A stretch of DNA of 52,410 nt, taken from contig NZ_QWEI01000011.1 of assembly GCF_003515775.1 (NCBI RefSeq), positions 45,749-98,158 on the forward strand, read 5' to 3'. The notes under the pieces are model-generated. The model did not search any database. It was not told where the DNA came from and saw only the letters and a list, made by a program, of their open reading frames with translations. The translations under genes and the position numbers were made by a program. Source of the DNA: Ureibacillus yapensis. GTDB lineage: Bacteria; Bacillota; Bacilli; Bacillales_A; Planococcaceae. Positions within the stretch are counted from its first letter, which is position 1. Each line of letters opens with the position of its first letter. Below, piece after piece: positions 8,116 to 16,659 of the stretch.

Positions 8116-8766
8116 TTACTTCCCACTGATAAACTGCGATTCCAATCTGTAGATTGGCTGGCCTTTCGCCGAAAACTTTTCTTCATACTCCGTCATGATA
8201 TTGTCTTCCGGCATGTTGGCATGTAAATCAAGTGATACATACTTTAATAACATTCCGTACTCCGACATGCTGATTAAGGAATATTCGAATAGTCCACGGT
8301 TGTCCGTTTTAAAATGTATTTCGCCATTATCAATCAAAATTGATTCGTAAAGCTTCAAAAACCCTTCATGCGTAAGGCGCCGTTTTGCATGGCGCGTTTT
8401 TGGCCAAGGATCCGAGAAGTTTAAGTAAACCCGACTCACATCATTTTTTTGAAAGTACTTTTCCAGATCTGCTCCATTAACTTTCAGCAAACGTAAATTG
8501 GGCGGTGTATTGGAATCGATTATTTTTTCAAGAGCACTAACAATCACACTTGTATACAACTCAATCCCAATATAATTAATATCCGGGTTTTGCAATGCCA
8601 TCCCCGTGATAAACTGACCTTTCCCTGTTCCTACTTCAATATGAAGCGGATGGTCGTTTCCGAATGCTTTCTGCCAATTTCCTTTATATTGTTCTGGATT
8701 CTGTATCACGATTTCCGGATGTTGTGATAAAAATTCCTCTGCCCATGGTTTGTTGCGTAATCTCAA
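8116..8766 (-). CDS. trmB: tRNA (guanine-N7-)-methyltransferase TrmB
   Basis: The 216-residue product makes m7G46 in the variable loop of tRNA using S-adenosylmethionine. The SAM-binding motif is EVGTGKGQF (about residue 44), with IGIELYTSV after it. The family signature [15 protein letters not shown] lies near residue 117, and ETDNRG-like [12 protein letters not shown] near 150. The start is a TTG (8764-8766) giving MRLRNKPWA, the usual family N-terminus, with GAGG 8 bases upstream. The protein is full length and nothing appears damaged. Confidence 0.95.
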   Translation of the reverse strand: MRLRNKPWAEEFLSQHPEIVIQNPEQYKGNWQKAFGNDHPLHIEVGTGKGQFITGMALQNPDINYIGIELYTSVIVSALEKIIDSNTPPNLRLLKVNGADLEKYFQKNDVSRVYLNFSDPWPKTRHAKRRLTHEGFLKLYESILIDNGEIHFKTDNRGLFEYSLISMSEYGMLLKYVSLDLHANMPEDNIMTEYEEKFSAKGQPIYRLESQFISGK

Positions 8767-8842
8767 TGCATAATCCTCATTTCTGGTTGTTTAATTGTTT
8801 TTTGTTATTATAGCTTAAAATTCTTTCCCATACATAAAATTG

Positions 8843-9778
8843 CTATTTTTTGTTTATTAATTTCACGCTTTTTGTTTCCACTGATATTTCTATTTTACTA
8901 TTCCTTTTTGTGTAGCCCAAAATTTCACCATCTGTATGACAAGGCAAATTTTGATTTATGTATAAGGTAAATCGGTCGTTTTGCAATTGGGAGAACTCTT
9001 TTAATTTTGTATGCCTGCCGAAAAAAACGGTAGCAAACATGAGTGCCAGCTTGCTTCTGGACAAATTTGAAACGATGGAAAGTTCAAGTAATCCATCATC
9101 CGGCTTTGAATCGGGAGAGATTTTCATGCCGCCCCCAAAATAAGGCTGATTGGAAACCGTAATAAACCAAACATTGTTATATCGTTTTTGTTGCCCATTA
9201 TGCTCCACCATTACTTCGAAACATTCGAATGTTAATAATTTTTCCAGGACATAGTAGACATAACTTAGCTTGCCTAATCCAATTTTATTGAGTTTTTGTT
9301 TTACTTTTGATCCATTTGCAGCATACGCAACAGAAGCATCAAATCCAATACCGCAATTATTCACAAAACGAATCTTTTCGTTTCCCCACTGAATATTGCC
9401 GCAGTCAACAAATCGGGCATCTATCTTATGTTTACGGATGAACTCCTCAATTTCCTGCACGGATTGAAAACTCATAAATCCTCTTGAAAAATCATTTCCG
9501 GAACCGGCTTTTATTGCCCCTACCAAGACATTTCGGGCAAACCCTATCCCATTGACTACTTCATGAATGGTTCCATCGCCGCCAATGGCAATGATCAATG
9601 TTCGTTCATTGGCGTTTTCCGCCTCTTTGGAGATGAGGTTGGCGATTTCCCTTCCATGATTTTTATATTTCGTGAGGTGAGCGTGATAAGGTAAGTTTAA
9701 CCCATTCTGAATTTTCCTCCATACGTGTGCTCCCTTTCCGTTTCCCGCTCGCTCATTGATTATAAAATGCAATCTCAC
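8843..9778 (-). CDS. ytlR: YtlR-like diacylglycerol/sphingosine kinase family lipid kinase
   Basis: The 311-residue product has the DAGK catalytic domain at the N-terminus: FIINERAGNGKG, the nucleotide loop IGGDGTIHEVVNG (about residue 65) and AGSGNDFSRG (about 95). A C-terminal beta domain ends CHTDGEILGY, the family's conserved DGE. Enzymes of this type phosphorylate lipid diacylglycerol or related alcohols with ATP at the membrane. The start is a GTG at 9776-9778: AGGAG lies 7 bases before it and the N-terminus MRLHFIINERAG fits the family. Upstream codons would run into the previous gene. The gap to the NERD gene stop is only 4 bases, so the two are coupled. Confidence 0.87.
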   Translation of the reverse strand: MRLHFIINERAGNGKGAHVWRKIQNGLNLPYHAHLTKYKNHGREIANLISKEAENANERTLIIAIGGDGTIHEVVNGIGFARNVLVGAIKAGSGNDFSRGFMSFQSVQEIEEFIRKHKIDARFVDCGNIQWGNEKIRFVNNCGIGFDASVAYAANGSKVKQKLNKIGLGKLSYVYYVLEKLLTFECFEVMVEHNGQQKRYNNVWFITVSNQPYFGGGMKISPDSKPDDGLLELSIVSNLSRSKLALMFATVFFGRHTKLKEFSQLQNDRFTLYINQNLPCHTDGEILGYTKRNSKIEISVETKSVKLINKK

Positions 9779-9782
9779 ATTT

Positions 9783-10775
9783 TTACTCCTGTTCTGTTTC
9801 TTCCACATGCCAAATATCCCGATTAAAAGAAGTTGTTTGAACGGCTTGCAAAAGCACCTTGGCCGCACGCATTTGCATATGCTTCATTGGTGACGGAATT
9901 TGTCTTAGCTGCTCCATCCACTTTGGAAATTCCCGTTTATCCACAAATTGAACGTTAAATACTGATCCTGGATAATCAAAGTAACCATTTCGTGAAAGAA
10001 GCACTTTTCGAATCGGCATTTTCACTTCATGCTCCGCAAATAATTTGGCGATAATCGCTTCCATCCTGTTCATTTGAATGAAAGGGTTCAGCATTTTGCC
10101 ACTAGACTTCCCGACTTTTTTAACCCAAAACCGATCGCTATTGCCGATAAATACAGCTTGTTCCTCCTGCTCCACAACCGTAATGCATATGCACTCGCGG
10201 GGTGTTAACAGAACAATATCCAATTCAACCGGCGCTTTTTTCACTTTAACAATTGGATAGTAAAATAACAAAAAGCTATCCGGCAATTTTTGGAGAAAAG
10301 TTCGAAGCAGTGTATCCCTCATAAATCGAGGGTCTACATACGATTTCTCCCGTGTAGTGGAGCTTGCCCATTTTACTTGGAATTGGAAAAATTGATCCAA
10401 AAACATTTTCTTCAGCTCTTCCAGTGTATTTGGATTGTATAAAATAGTCGGCTCAAAATGTAGTGTATTTTCCCCTTCATCCATCACTTCTCCAACATTC
10501 ATTAATTCGTTGGATATCTCAACTTCTTCTATATCTTCTATTTCTTTTGGCGTTTTTTTAAACTTTAATCGTTCAAACAATGAAAACCGCTTTTTCCGAT
10601 CCTTTTCATCTGGTATTTCTAAATGCTCCCATTTTGGGATCTCTATTCCAGACTCCCATTGTTGCTTCACTCGATCCCATTGAATTTTCTTTAAACGAAC
10701 AAATTGGGTTGGATATCTGGTCAAATCAATTTGATATCTAGAAATATAATCTTGAAGTTTCACTAATTGAGCCAA
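9783..10775 (-). CDS. NERD-domain protein (probable YtlQ counterpart)
   Basis: The 330-residue product has an acidic, charged N-terminal half (many KK and EE between 40 and 100). It is followed by a region resembling the nuclease-related NERD domain: RTFLQKLPDSFLLFYYPIV then VELDIVLLTPRECICITVVE, where the Asp and final Glu would be restriction-fold metal residues. No helicase domain is fused. NERD proteins are suspected nucleic-acid enzymes, but no activity is proven for this type. The start is a TTG with AGGAG 8 bases upstream. The stop overlaps the ribosome site of the lipid kinase gene, so they form one operon. The position matches B. subtilis ytlQ; I am not certain of the symbol. Confidence 0.7.
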   Translation of the reverse strand: MAQLVKLQDYISRYQIDLTRYPTQFVRLKKIQWDRVKQQWESGIEIPKWEHLEIPDEKDRKKRFSLFERLKFKKTPKEIEDIEEVEISNELMNVGEVMDEGENTLHFEPTILYNPNTLEELKKMFLDQFFQFQVKWASSTTREKSYVDPRFMRDTLLRTFLQKLPDSFLLFYYPIVKVKKAPVELDIVLLTPRECICITVVEQEEQAVFIGNSDRFWVKKVGKSSGKMLNPFIQMNRMEAIIAKLFAEHEVKMPIRKVLLSRNGYFDYPGSVFNVQFVDKREFPKWMEQLRQIPSPMKHMQMRAAKVLLQAVQTTSFNRDIWHVEETEQE

Positions 10776-10910
10776 TCAAAACACTCCTATCTTTCAATCC
10801 CATATGTTCAAGACTTTCGTACATCTGTTATATGGCATCATTGGCATACCCCAAATGCTGGGTCAATCGGACATTTCTTGAATCACTACTAATTTTACAT
10901 GACCATTTGC

Positions 10911-10946
10911 AAAAAAAATAGTGGATAGGTTACTCCTACCCACTAT
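10911..10946 (-). terminator. Terminator after dat
   Basis: A 12-bp stem (10918-10929 with 10935-10946), all Watson-Crick apart from one G-U pair on the minus strand, is followed by eight T residues (10918-10911). It ends the pepV-dat transcript 17 bases after the dat stop. Confidence 0.93.
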
Positions 10947-10963
10947 TCATAAAGGATATTTAG

Positions 10964-11812
10964 TTAAATAAGGCTTTTCGGAAGCTTCGTTTCAAATTGT
11001 TGCTGCAATTTACGGGTCCATTCACCAACTTTGCTGCCGTTGATCGGCTGTTCGTCGACTTGAATCACTGGTGTTATTTCAGAAGTGGTAGAAGAAACAA
11101 ACAGTTCATCCATCTGTAAAGCTTGCTCTTTCGTAAACGCTTGTTCCTTCACCGGCAGGTTAATTTCGTTAGCACAGGTTAAAATGACGCCGCGCGTAAT
11201 GCCGCTTAAAATCAAGTTATCGGCAGGATGTGTATAAAGAACGCCATTTTTTATACCAAAAACATTGGTGGAAGACCCTTCCGTAATCGTTTCGCCCCGA
11301 TGCAAAATCGCTTCATAGCATCCTCTTTCAAATGCTTCTTGTTTTGCCAACACCGCACCCAGTAGATTCAATGATTTAATATCACATCGGAGCCATCGAA
11401 TGTCTTCCGCGAAAATCGCTTTCACGCCGTTCTGTACATTGAGAGCAGGGCGAGGAGCTTCCTTGATATTGCCGGTTAACACAGGCAGCACATCAACACC
11501 TGGAAATTGGTGAATACGTGACGCCGCTCCTCTTGTTAATTGAAAATAAAGATTTCCCGTATTGATTTCATTTGCTTCAACCAGTTCATGCAATAATTGA
11601 TGCAGTTTATGTTTTGTATATGGCACAGTCAACTTGATCTTTTCGGCACTCACATAAAAACGGTCGATGTGCTCTTCTGCGGTAAACATCTCGCCGTCAT
11701 ATACTTTAATTACTTCATAAACGCCATCTCCAAATTGATAGCCTCTGTCTTCTTTGTTGATTACCACTAAATGATCCTCGACAATTCTATCATTCCATAA
11801 TGTAAAGCTCAT
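10964..11812 (-). CDS. dat: D-alanine aminotransferase
   Basis: The 282-residue product is a fold-IV PLP enzyme that interconverts D-alanine and 2-oxoglutarate with pyruvate and D-glutamate, feeding cell wall synthesis. It has the family start (MSFTLWNDRIVED), the Arg/Gly segment DRGYQFGDGVYE, the PLP lysine in CDIKSLNLL (K146), the phosphate-binding TEGSSTNVF and the SGITRG loop. Length and motifs match characterised Dat. It follows pepV by 20 bases with AAAAGGAAG before the ATG, so pepV and dat are co-transcribed. Dipeptides cut by PepV can supply alanine and other amino acids next to the enzyme that makes D-forms. Confidence 0.95.
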   Translation of the reverse strand: MSFTLWNDRIVEDHLVVINKEDRGYQFGDGVYEVIKVYDGEMFTAEEHIDRFYVSAEKIKLTVPYTKHKLHQLLHELVEANEINTGNLYFQLTRGAASRIHQFPGVDVLPVLTGNIKEAPRPALNVQNGVKAIFAEDIRWLRCDIKSLNLLGAVLAKQEAFERGCYEAILHRGETITEGSSTNVFGIKNGVLYTHPADNLILSGITRGVILTCANEINLPVKEQAFTKEQALQMDELFVSSTTSEITPVIQVDEQPINGSKVGEWTRKLQQQFETKLPKSLI

Positions 11813-11832
11813 CTCTATCTTCCTTTTTATAA

Positions 11833-13227
11833 TTAATTTTTGCCCGCCAGTTCAACAATGGCATCCGCATAAATGGCAGCGGCTTTCACTAAATGATCGA
11901 CGATGACAAATTCGTCTGCTTGATGGGCAACATCCGGTTCGCCCGGGAACAGCATGCCAAAAGCAACCCCTTTTTTCAGCGTGCGGGCATAGGTACCGCC
12001 ACCCGTTGATAAAGGTTTTGAATTGTCATTGGAATATTTTCGATAGACATTTAGCAAAGTTTTCACAAATTCATCTTCTGCCGGCACATAGTGCGGACTT
12101 GAATTCGAGGAAACATCCAAAGCAAATCCTCGGGAGGATGCAATTTGGGCAGCTTCCGTCATTTTCTCTTCAAATGGATAGCTAACCGAGTAGCGCATGC
12201 TGACTCCAATATTTCCGCCCTGTTTATGGTGAAATAAGACAACTCCCGGATTCAATGTCGTTGATCCGGACATCTCATCTTCAAACCCCAGTTTAATAGA
12301 ATGTCCATAATGGTCGCCATGGAATGCATGCACCATAAATTCAGTAAATTCTTTGCTCGCTTTTGTTGTTGTATAGCCATGTAAAAATGTTGCCAACCAC
12401 ACGCTGGCATTGATTCCTTTTTCCGGTTCCATGGCATGGGCCGACTTCCCTTTCAATGATATTATATACCGGTCTTCTTGCTTCGTTAATGTACCTTCCA
12501 TCCGATTTTGATTTAAAAACTGTTCATAATCTTGTTCGATGGTCGCCAGTACATTTTGAACAATAGCCTCGGCAGTGTCGGGTACCATATTGGAACGTTG
12601 GCCAGCTTTAAACGCCAGGATTTGTTCATGTTCTTCCACATTGCCTTTTTGCGTAAAATTCAGGATTGCAATCCCTTTTTCGGCATTAATAAGAGGAAAA
12701 TCCGCATCCGGTGCAAACCCGATTGTCGGCATTTCTTCTTTTTCAAAATAGTGCTCGACACATCTAAACCCCGTCTCTTCATCCGTTCCAATAATCATGC
12801 GCACACGCTTGTTCAGTTCAATTCCTGCATCTTTTACCATTTTCATGGCAAGCCAGGCCGCCATTGTCGGACCTTTATCATCAATGGCGCCACGGCCATA
12901 TAACTTCCCATCAACTATTTCGCCTTCAAAAGGAGGATGCATCCACGCGTCTCCTGCCGGTACAACATCCACATGACAAAGAATGCCCAATAACTCTTCT
13001 CCTGCGCCCATTTCAATATGGCCGGCATATGAATCGATATTTTTGCAATCGAATCCTTGTTGTTCCCCCAAAGACAGCATATATTCCAATGCTTTTAATG
13101 GACCTTCGCCAAAAGGTGCATCATTAGTTGAAGTCGCTTCATCCAGCACACTTTCTATTCGAATTAATTGCTGCAATTCCGAAATCAGCTCTTCTTTTCT
13201 GGATTCCGCCAATTTGATCCAATCCAT
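11833..13227 (-). CDS. pepV: Dipeptidase PepV (M20 family)
   Basis: The 464-residue product is a zinc dipeptidase of the PepV type. Metal and catalytic residues in order: His in LCHVDVVPAG (about 88), Asp in GRGAIDDKGP (about 120), the Glu pair in GTDEETG (about 155), Asp in APDADFPL (about 178) and His in VAHQADE near the C-terminus. A lid domain lies between about 190 and 380. The ATG at 13225-13227 follows GGGGTG by 6 bases; ten further upstream codons are open but have no ribosome site. The product is MDWIKLAESRKEE..., the usual family start. It heads the pepV-dat operon. Confidence 0.94.
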   Translation of the reverse strand: MDWIKLAESRKEELISELQQLIRIESVLDEATSTNDAPFGEGPLKALEYMLSLGEQQGFDCKNIDSYAGHIEMGAGEELLGILCHVDVVPAGDAWMHPPFEGEIVDGKLYGRGAIDDKGPTMAAWLAMKMVKDAGIELNKRVRMIIGTDEETGFRCVEHYFEKEEMPTIGFAPDADFPLINAEKGIAILNFTQKGNVEEHEQILAFKAGQRSNMVPDTAEAIVQNVLATIEQDYEQFLNQNRMEGTLTKQEDRYIISLKGKSAHAMEPEKGINASVWLATFLHGYTTTKASKEFTEFMVHAFHGDHYGHSIKLGFEDEMSGSTTLNPGVVLFHHKQGGNIGVSMRYSVSYPFEEKMTEAAQIASSRGFALDVSSNSSPHYVPAEDEFVKTLLNVYRKYSNDNSKPLSTGGGTYARTLKKGVAFGMLFPGEPDVAHQADEFVIVDHLVKAAAIYADAIVELAGKN

Positions 13228-13456
13228 TTTCAACACCCCTTTACTTAGTAACGACAATTTTACTCTTTTTCAGGAAAAATACAAACCGAAGGGGTACATT
13301 CAGCAGTTTCAGGGTATAAAACAAATACCTGTAGATAACCGAAGAAAATAACATTACATGTCATAATACCGTCTCATTATTCGTATTATCAAATTATAAA
13401 CGGGATGTAAAAATTGTATTAATTAACTGAGAATTATGGAAAAACTAATAGAATAC

Positions 13457-13465
13457 TGATATAAT
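13457..13465 (+). promoter_or_regulatory. Extended -10 promoter for ytzE
   Basis: TG at 13457-13458 plus TATAAT at 13460-13465 make a perfect extended -10 (TGATATAAT). No good -35 is present, which fits this promoter class. Transcription would start near 13472 and leave a leader of about 135 bases. Confidence 0.6.
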
Positions 13466-13499
13466 GATGTTGTCATAGTAATTTACTTGACAAATAATA

Positions 13500-13590
13500 T
13501 TCAAAAAGGGGATGTCTACGGCAGAAATTTAAAAAGCCCGAGAGTAGCCTCTATATATGTCGTCCGCTAGTCTTTGCCATGAGAATTAAG
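13500..13590 (+). promoter_or_regulatory. Possible structured 5' leader of ytzE
   Basis: Within the ytzE leader, CTAC and GGC (about 13515-13521) can pair with GCC and GTAG further on, leaving a CGAGA internal loop. An outer helix GGATG with CGTCC (one G-U) encloses this. It resembles a small riboswitch-like fold but fits no class that I recognise. The rest of the 13228-13606 gap is AT-rich and shows nothing else. Confidence 0.35.
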
Positions 13591-13606
13591 ATCGAAGGAG
13601 TGGTTC

Positions 13607-13834
13607 ATGTTTATGAAACCAACTACTGACAGAATGCTTAATCGTATTAAAGACGTGTACATGTTTATCCTTGATAGAGGAACGGTATCTACACAGGATT
13701 TAGTCGAAGAGTTCAATATCACTCCTCGCACCATTCAAAGAGATTTGAATGTGTTAGCCTTTAACGATTTGGTCGAGAGCCCAAGTCGAGGCAAATGGAC
13801 AACGACGAAGAAAAAAGTTAAATTAACATCCTAG
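13607..13834 (+). CDS. ytzE: YtzE, small DeoR-type helix-turn-helix protein
   Basis: The 75-residue product consists almost only of a DeoR-family winged helix: RIKDVYMFILDRGTVSTQDLV leads into a helix-turn-helix with the recognition helix in TPRTIQRDLNVL (about residues 40-51). A short wing (SRGKWTTTKKKV) follows. It lacks the sugar-phosphate-sensing domain of full DeoR regulators. It probably binds DNA, possibly its own promoter; the target is unknown. GAAGGAG is 6 bases before the ATG. It is divergent from pepV-dat and convergent with the pseudouridine synthase gene. Confidence 0.85.
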   Translation: MFMKPTTDRMLNRIKDVYMFILDRGTVSTQDLVEEFNITPRTIQRDLNVLAFNDLVESPSRGKWTTTKKKVKLTS

Positions 13835-13914
13835 AGATTTAGCAACGATTCCTTTTTGGTAACTGGGAAAGTTGCTCATATAAAACTTTTATACACAATA
13901 TACTTACTTACAAC

Positions 13915-13951
13915 AAAAAAGAATGACCTTTCGTCGGGGTCATTCTTTTTT
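13915..13951. terminator. Bidirectional terminator between ytzE and rsuA-type gene
   Basis: GAATGACC (13921-13928) pairs with GGTCATTC (13938-13945), flanked by six A residues and six T residues. It serves both convergent transcripts. Confidence 0.93.
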
Positions 13952-13955
13952 GTTC

Positions 13956-14666
13956 TTATGGATTCTTTAACTGGCTCACTTCTTCAACGGTTAATTCACG
14001 ATATTCTCCTAAATCCAGCTGCTCATCAAGCTTCAAGCTTCCCATTGAGATCCGTTTCAAATAGGTTACTTTTTTATCCACCGACTCGAACATCCGTTTT
14101 ACTTGATGAAATTTTCCTTCCTGGATGGTTAACTCGATTTCGGAAATTTCCCCTGATTTTAGAATAGCTAGTTCTCCCGGTTTCGTGAGGTAGCCATCCT
14201 CCAACTCCACACCTCTACGGAATGCTTCTGCATCCGACTCGGTTACAACTCCCTTAATTAGCGCAAAATACGTTTTGGGAACATGTTTTTTGGGCGATAG
14301 CAGGTTATGTGCCAACTGGCCATCGTTTGTGATTAAAAGCAACCCTTCTGTATCTTTGTCCAACCGCCCTACAGGAAACGGGCTGAAATGTTGGGCAAGC
14401 GGGTCCAATAAATTAATGACGGTTTGATCATAATGATCTTCCGTAGCAGAAATGACGCCAGGCGGCTTGTTCATCATAAGATAGATAAATTCAGTATAGT
14501 GAACCCTCTCTCCAAAAACGCTGATATCTTGCTGATCCGGATTCACATGCAGTGAGGCATCTTTTACCACTTCCCCATCAACCGTTACACCTTTTTGTTT
14601 TAACAGTTGTTTTACTTCTTTTCTCGTCCCGTAGCCCATATTTGCCAACAATTTATCCAAACGCAC
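13956..14666 (-). CDS. 16S rRNA pseudouridine synthase, RsuA family (YtzG-like)
   Basis: The 236-residue product has an S4 RNA-binding domain (about 1-60, RLDKLLANMGYGTRKEV) followed by the pseudouridine synthase domain. The catalytic Asp lies in PVGRLDKDTEGLLL (about residue 103) and a later motif is GKFHQVKRMF. RsuA-type enzymes modify the small-subunit rRNA, at U516 in E. coli. Start: GTG at 14664-14666 is chosen because AGGAG lies 9 bases before it and the N-terminus MRLDKLL matches the family. An ATG at 14670-14672 is an alternative but only 3 bases from AGGAG. The ribosome site overlaps the stop of murJ, so the genes are coupled. Confidence 0.88.
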   Translation of the reverse strand: MRLDKLLANMGYGTRKEVKQLLKQKGVTVDGEVVKDASLHVNPDQQDISVFGERVHYTEFIYLMMNKPPGVISATEDHYDQTVINLLDPLAQHFSPFPVGRLDKDTEGLLLITNDGQLAHNLLSPKKHVPKTYFALIKGVVTESDAEAFRRGVELEDGYLTKPGELAILKSGEISEIELTIQEGKFHQVKRMFESVDKKVTYLKRISMGSLKLDEQLDLGEYRELTVEEVSQLKNP

Positions 14667-14678
14667 TTCCATCAACTC

Positions 14679-16292
14679 CTATTTAAAACCCAGTTTGTTT
14701 GCAAGTTTTGTAATTCGTTCACCAAAGAGCTTTTGCGCCAATTTTAAACGGAATGAAAGGAAGCCATAAACAGCTGCTCCAACTCCAACGGAAATGAGCA
14801 GGTAAACTGCTTCCAGCACTTTCCCATCAGGCTCTGCTATCACATTTAACAGATGATCTACCAATAGTACCGCTATGGACATGACAAGCGTTAAGATGCA
14901 GATTAGTATAATCCGTCTTAAAACCAGCTGAGAACGATAATGCAAGGCTTTATGAATGACCACAACATTAATGGTAATTGTCACACCATAGCCAACCGCA
15001 GTCGCCAAAATGGCTCCATCCACTTCCATCATTTTGATGAGTGGTGTATTCAGCATCAGTTTAATAAGCAACCCTGTTAACAAACTGAATATAATCCACT
15101 TTTGGAAATCGATTCCTTGCAGTATGGCTGCCGTAACAGAAAACATCGCAAAGAAAATCGCCAGCGGAGCGTAGTGGGCCAATACTTGCCCCCCCATCTC
15201 GCTTTGCTCATATAAAACATGATAAATTCCCGGCGCCAGTATGGAAATCCCTATACTTGCAGGAATGGTGATGAACAATAAGATTTGGTATGTCTTATCC
15301 AAAGAACTTCTAAGAATATCGAATTCGCCCAAAGTATAGTGCTTTGTAATGATGGGTACAAGCGCCATCGAAAATCCGGTAGCGAGCATCACTGGAATAA
15401 TGACAATCTTTTGCGTTGTTAAATTTAGCATGGTTAAGATTTCATCTGTTACACTCGCTAATCCGATGGAATTCATCGCACTATTGAACGTAAGCATATC
15501 AACCAGTTGGAACAAGGAAGATGCCATCCCGACAAAAACAAAGGGAATGGAATATTTAATAATCTCTTTATAGATGTCCTTGTAGGAAAGCTCTACTGAA
15601 GAGACACTATTCTCAAGCAGTACATTCATTTCGGGCTTCAATTTTCTCCAATAGAAATAAAGAACCGCCAATCCGCCAATGGCACCAACGAATGCTGCAA
15701 AAACGGCAAACTTAATCGCGGTTTCCGGTGTACCGCCCAGCACAACGACTACAATATATGAACCGCCAAGCAACACAATAATACGAACGATTTGCTCTAC
15801 CAGCTGGGAAACGGAAGTCGGCATATAATGGCCATATCCTTGGAAAAATCCCCTGATCAAACTCATCATCGGAACTGCAAGCAAAGCAAAGCTGACCCAG
15901 CGGATTACCGAAGTAATTTGTTCCACAGTATAGATTTGTTCATCATCTTCAATAACAACATTTGCAATTGGGTTGGCCAGCAAATTTAAAAGAAGAAATG
16001 ACCCAACCCCGGTTATGAACATTACCGCCATTCCCGATTTAAAAAGTTTTCTTCCTGCTTGATAATCATTCATGGCATTATATTTAGAAACAAACTTGGA
16101 AACCCCAAGAGGCAATCCCGAAATCGCTACGGATAGCATCAAATTGTAAGGAATATATGCATATTGATATAAACCCAGATTTTCTTCCCCGCCAACAATT
16201 GAATAAAAGGGGAAAAGATAAATTAACCCCAGAACCTTCGACAAAAACAAGCCTATTGTTAGTATCGCAGTTCCTTTCATTAATGAAGACAT
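14679..16292 (-). CDS. murJ: Lipid II flippase MurJ (YtgP), MVF/MATE-like
   Basis: The 537-residue polytopic membrane protein has about 14 hydrophobic segments. It starts MSSLMKGTAILTIGLFLSKVLG, the typical N-terminus of YtgP-type flippases, and has the conserved RGFFQGYGHYMPTSVSQLVEQI block. In B. subtilis YtgP is the MurJ that flips lipid II for cell wall synthesis, partly redundant with Amj. The C-terminus is basic (RITKLANKLGFK) and cytoplasmic. The ribosome site (GGAATG) is weak. The start could also be the ATG four codons later, but the first gives the family N-terminus. It is followed directly by the pseudouridine synthase gene. Confidence 0.9.
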   Translation of the reverse strand: MSSLMKGTAILTIGLFLSKVLGLIYLFPFYSIVGGEENLGLYQYAYIPYNLMLSVAISGLPLGVSKFVSKYNAMNDYQAGRKLFKSGMAVMFITGVGSFLLLNLLANPIANVVIEDDEQIYTVEQITSVIRWVSFALLAVPMMSLIRGFFQGYGHYMPTSVSQLVEQIVRIIVLLGGSYIVVVVLGGTPETAIKFAVFAAFVGAIGGLAVLYFYWRKLKPEMNVLLENSVSSVELSYKDIYKEIIKYSIPFVFVGMASSLFQLVDMLTFNSAMNSIGLASVTDEILTMLNLTTQKIVIIPVMLATGFSMALVPIITKHYTLGEFDILRSSLDKTYQILLFITIPASIGISILAPGIYHVLYEQSEMGGQVLAHYAPLAIFFAMFSVTAAILQGIDFQKWIIFSLLTGLLIKLMLNTPLIKMMEVDGAILATAVGYGVTITINVVVIHKALHYRSQLVLRRIILICILTLVMSIAVLLVDHLLNVIAEPDGKVLEAVYLLISVGVGAAVYGFLSFRLKLAQKLFGERITKLANKLGFK

Positions 16293-16659
16293 AAAAACAT
16301 TCCAATCTTTATGAAATTGTTAATAATTGATATGTATTAGAAAAGCGGAAGCGCCCTGCTTAGCTCCGCGTCGGCGAAAACGAAACGTTAAAATCTACTT
16401 TTCTCTAGAAAAAGAAAAGCCGACTGAAATAGTCGACGATTTCTAACAAATATTGTTTCGAAAACAATCTACATGTAAGTTTACATGTGAACGCCGATTA
16501 ACTCAAATAGTTTCTTCACAAAAAATGTATAATTTAAAGTTGAAACAATAAATTTCTACAGAATGATTTTACGTACTATAATAAAGGAAAAAGTCCGATC
16601 GAGTTTTCCTACCGCTTTATGTAGGAACCTGTGGAAATAAAGAAAGAGAGACAAGAAAA
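16293..16659. other. Divergent intergenic region, murJ / ytfP
   Basis: This gap holds a remnant of the structured repeat (16341-16368), an imperfect hairpin at about 16420-16440 (CGACT with AGTCG, pyrimidine run on the minus side) that has no obvious gene to terminate, and the ytfP promoter region with TATAAT at 16577-16582 and only a weak -35. No gene is seen. Confidence 0.5.
16341..16368 (+). repeat. Remnant of the structured intergenic repeat
   Basis: AAAAGCGGAAGCGCCCTG then CTTAGCTCCG matches the left end of the 6869-6996 repeat (AGCTCC for AGCCCC). The right half is missing or unrecognisable. Confidence 0.7.

Noticed and set aside
9779..9868. Extension of the lipid kinase into the NERD gene
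   Set aside because: It would overlap the NERD coding end by 86 bases; the GTG at 9778 has an ideal AGGAG and gives the family N-terminus.
12532..13351. Plus-strand open frames opposite pepV
   Set aside because: They overlap a full-length metallopeptidase with all its catalytic residues and have no domain or ribosome site of their own.
16420..16440. Hairpin CGACT/AGTCG considered as a terminator of a lost gene
   Set aside because: The stem is only 5-6 bp, no gene end lies upstream on the minus strand, and support is too weak for a separate feature; mentioned only in the gap description.
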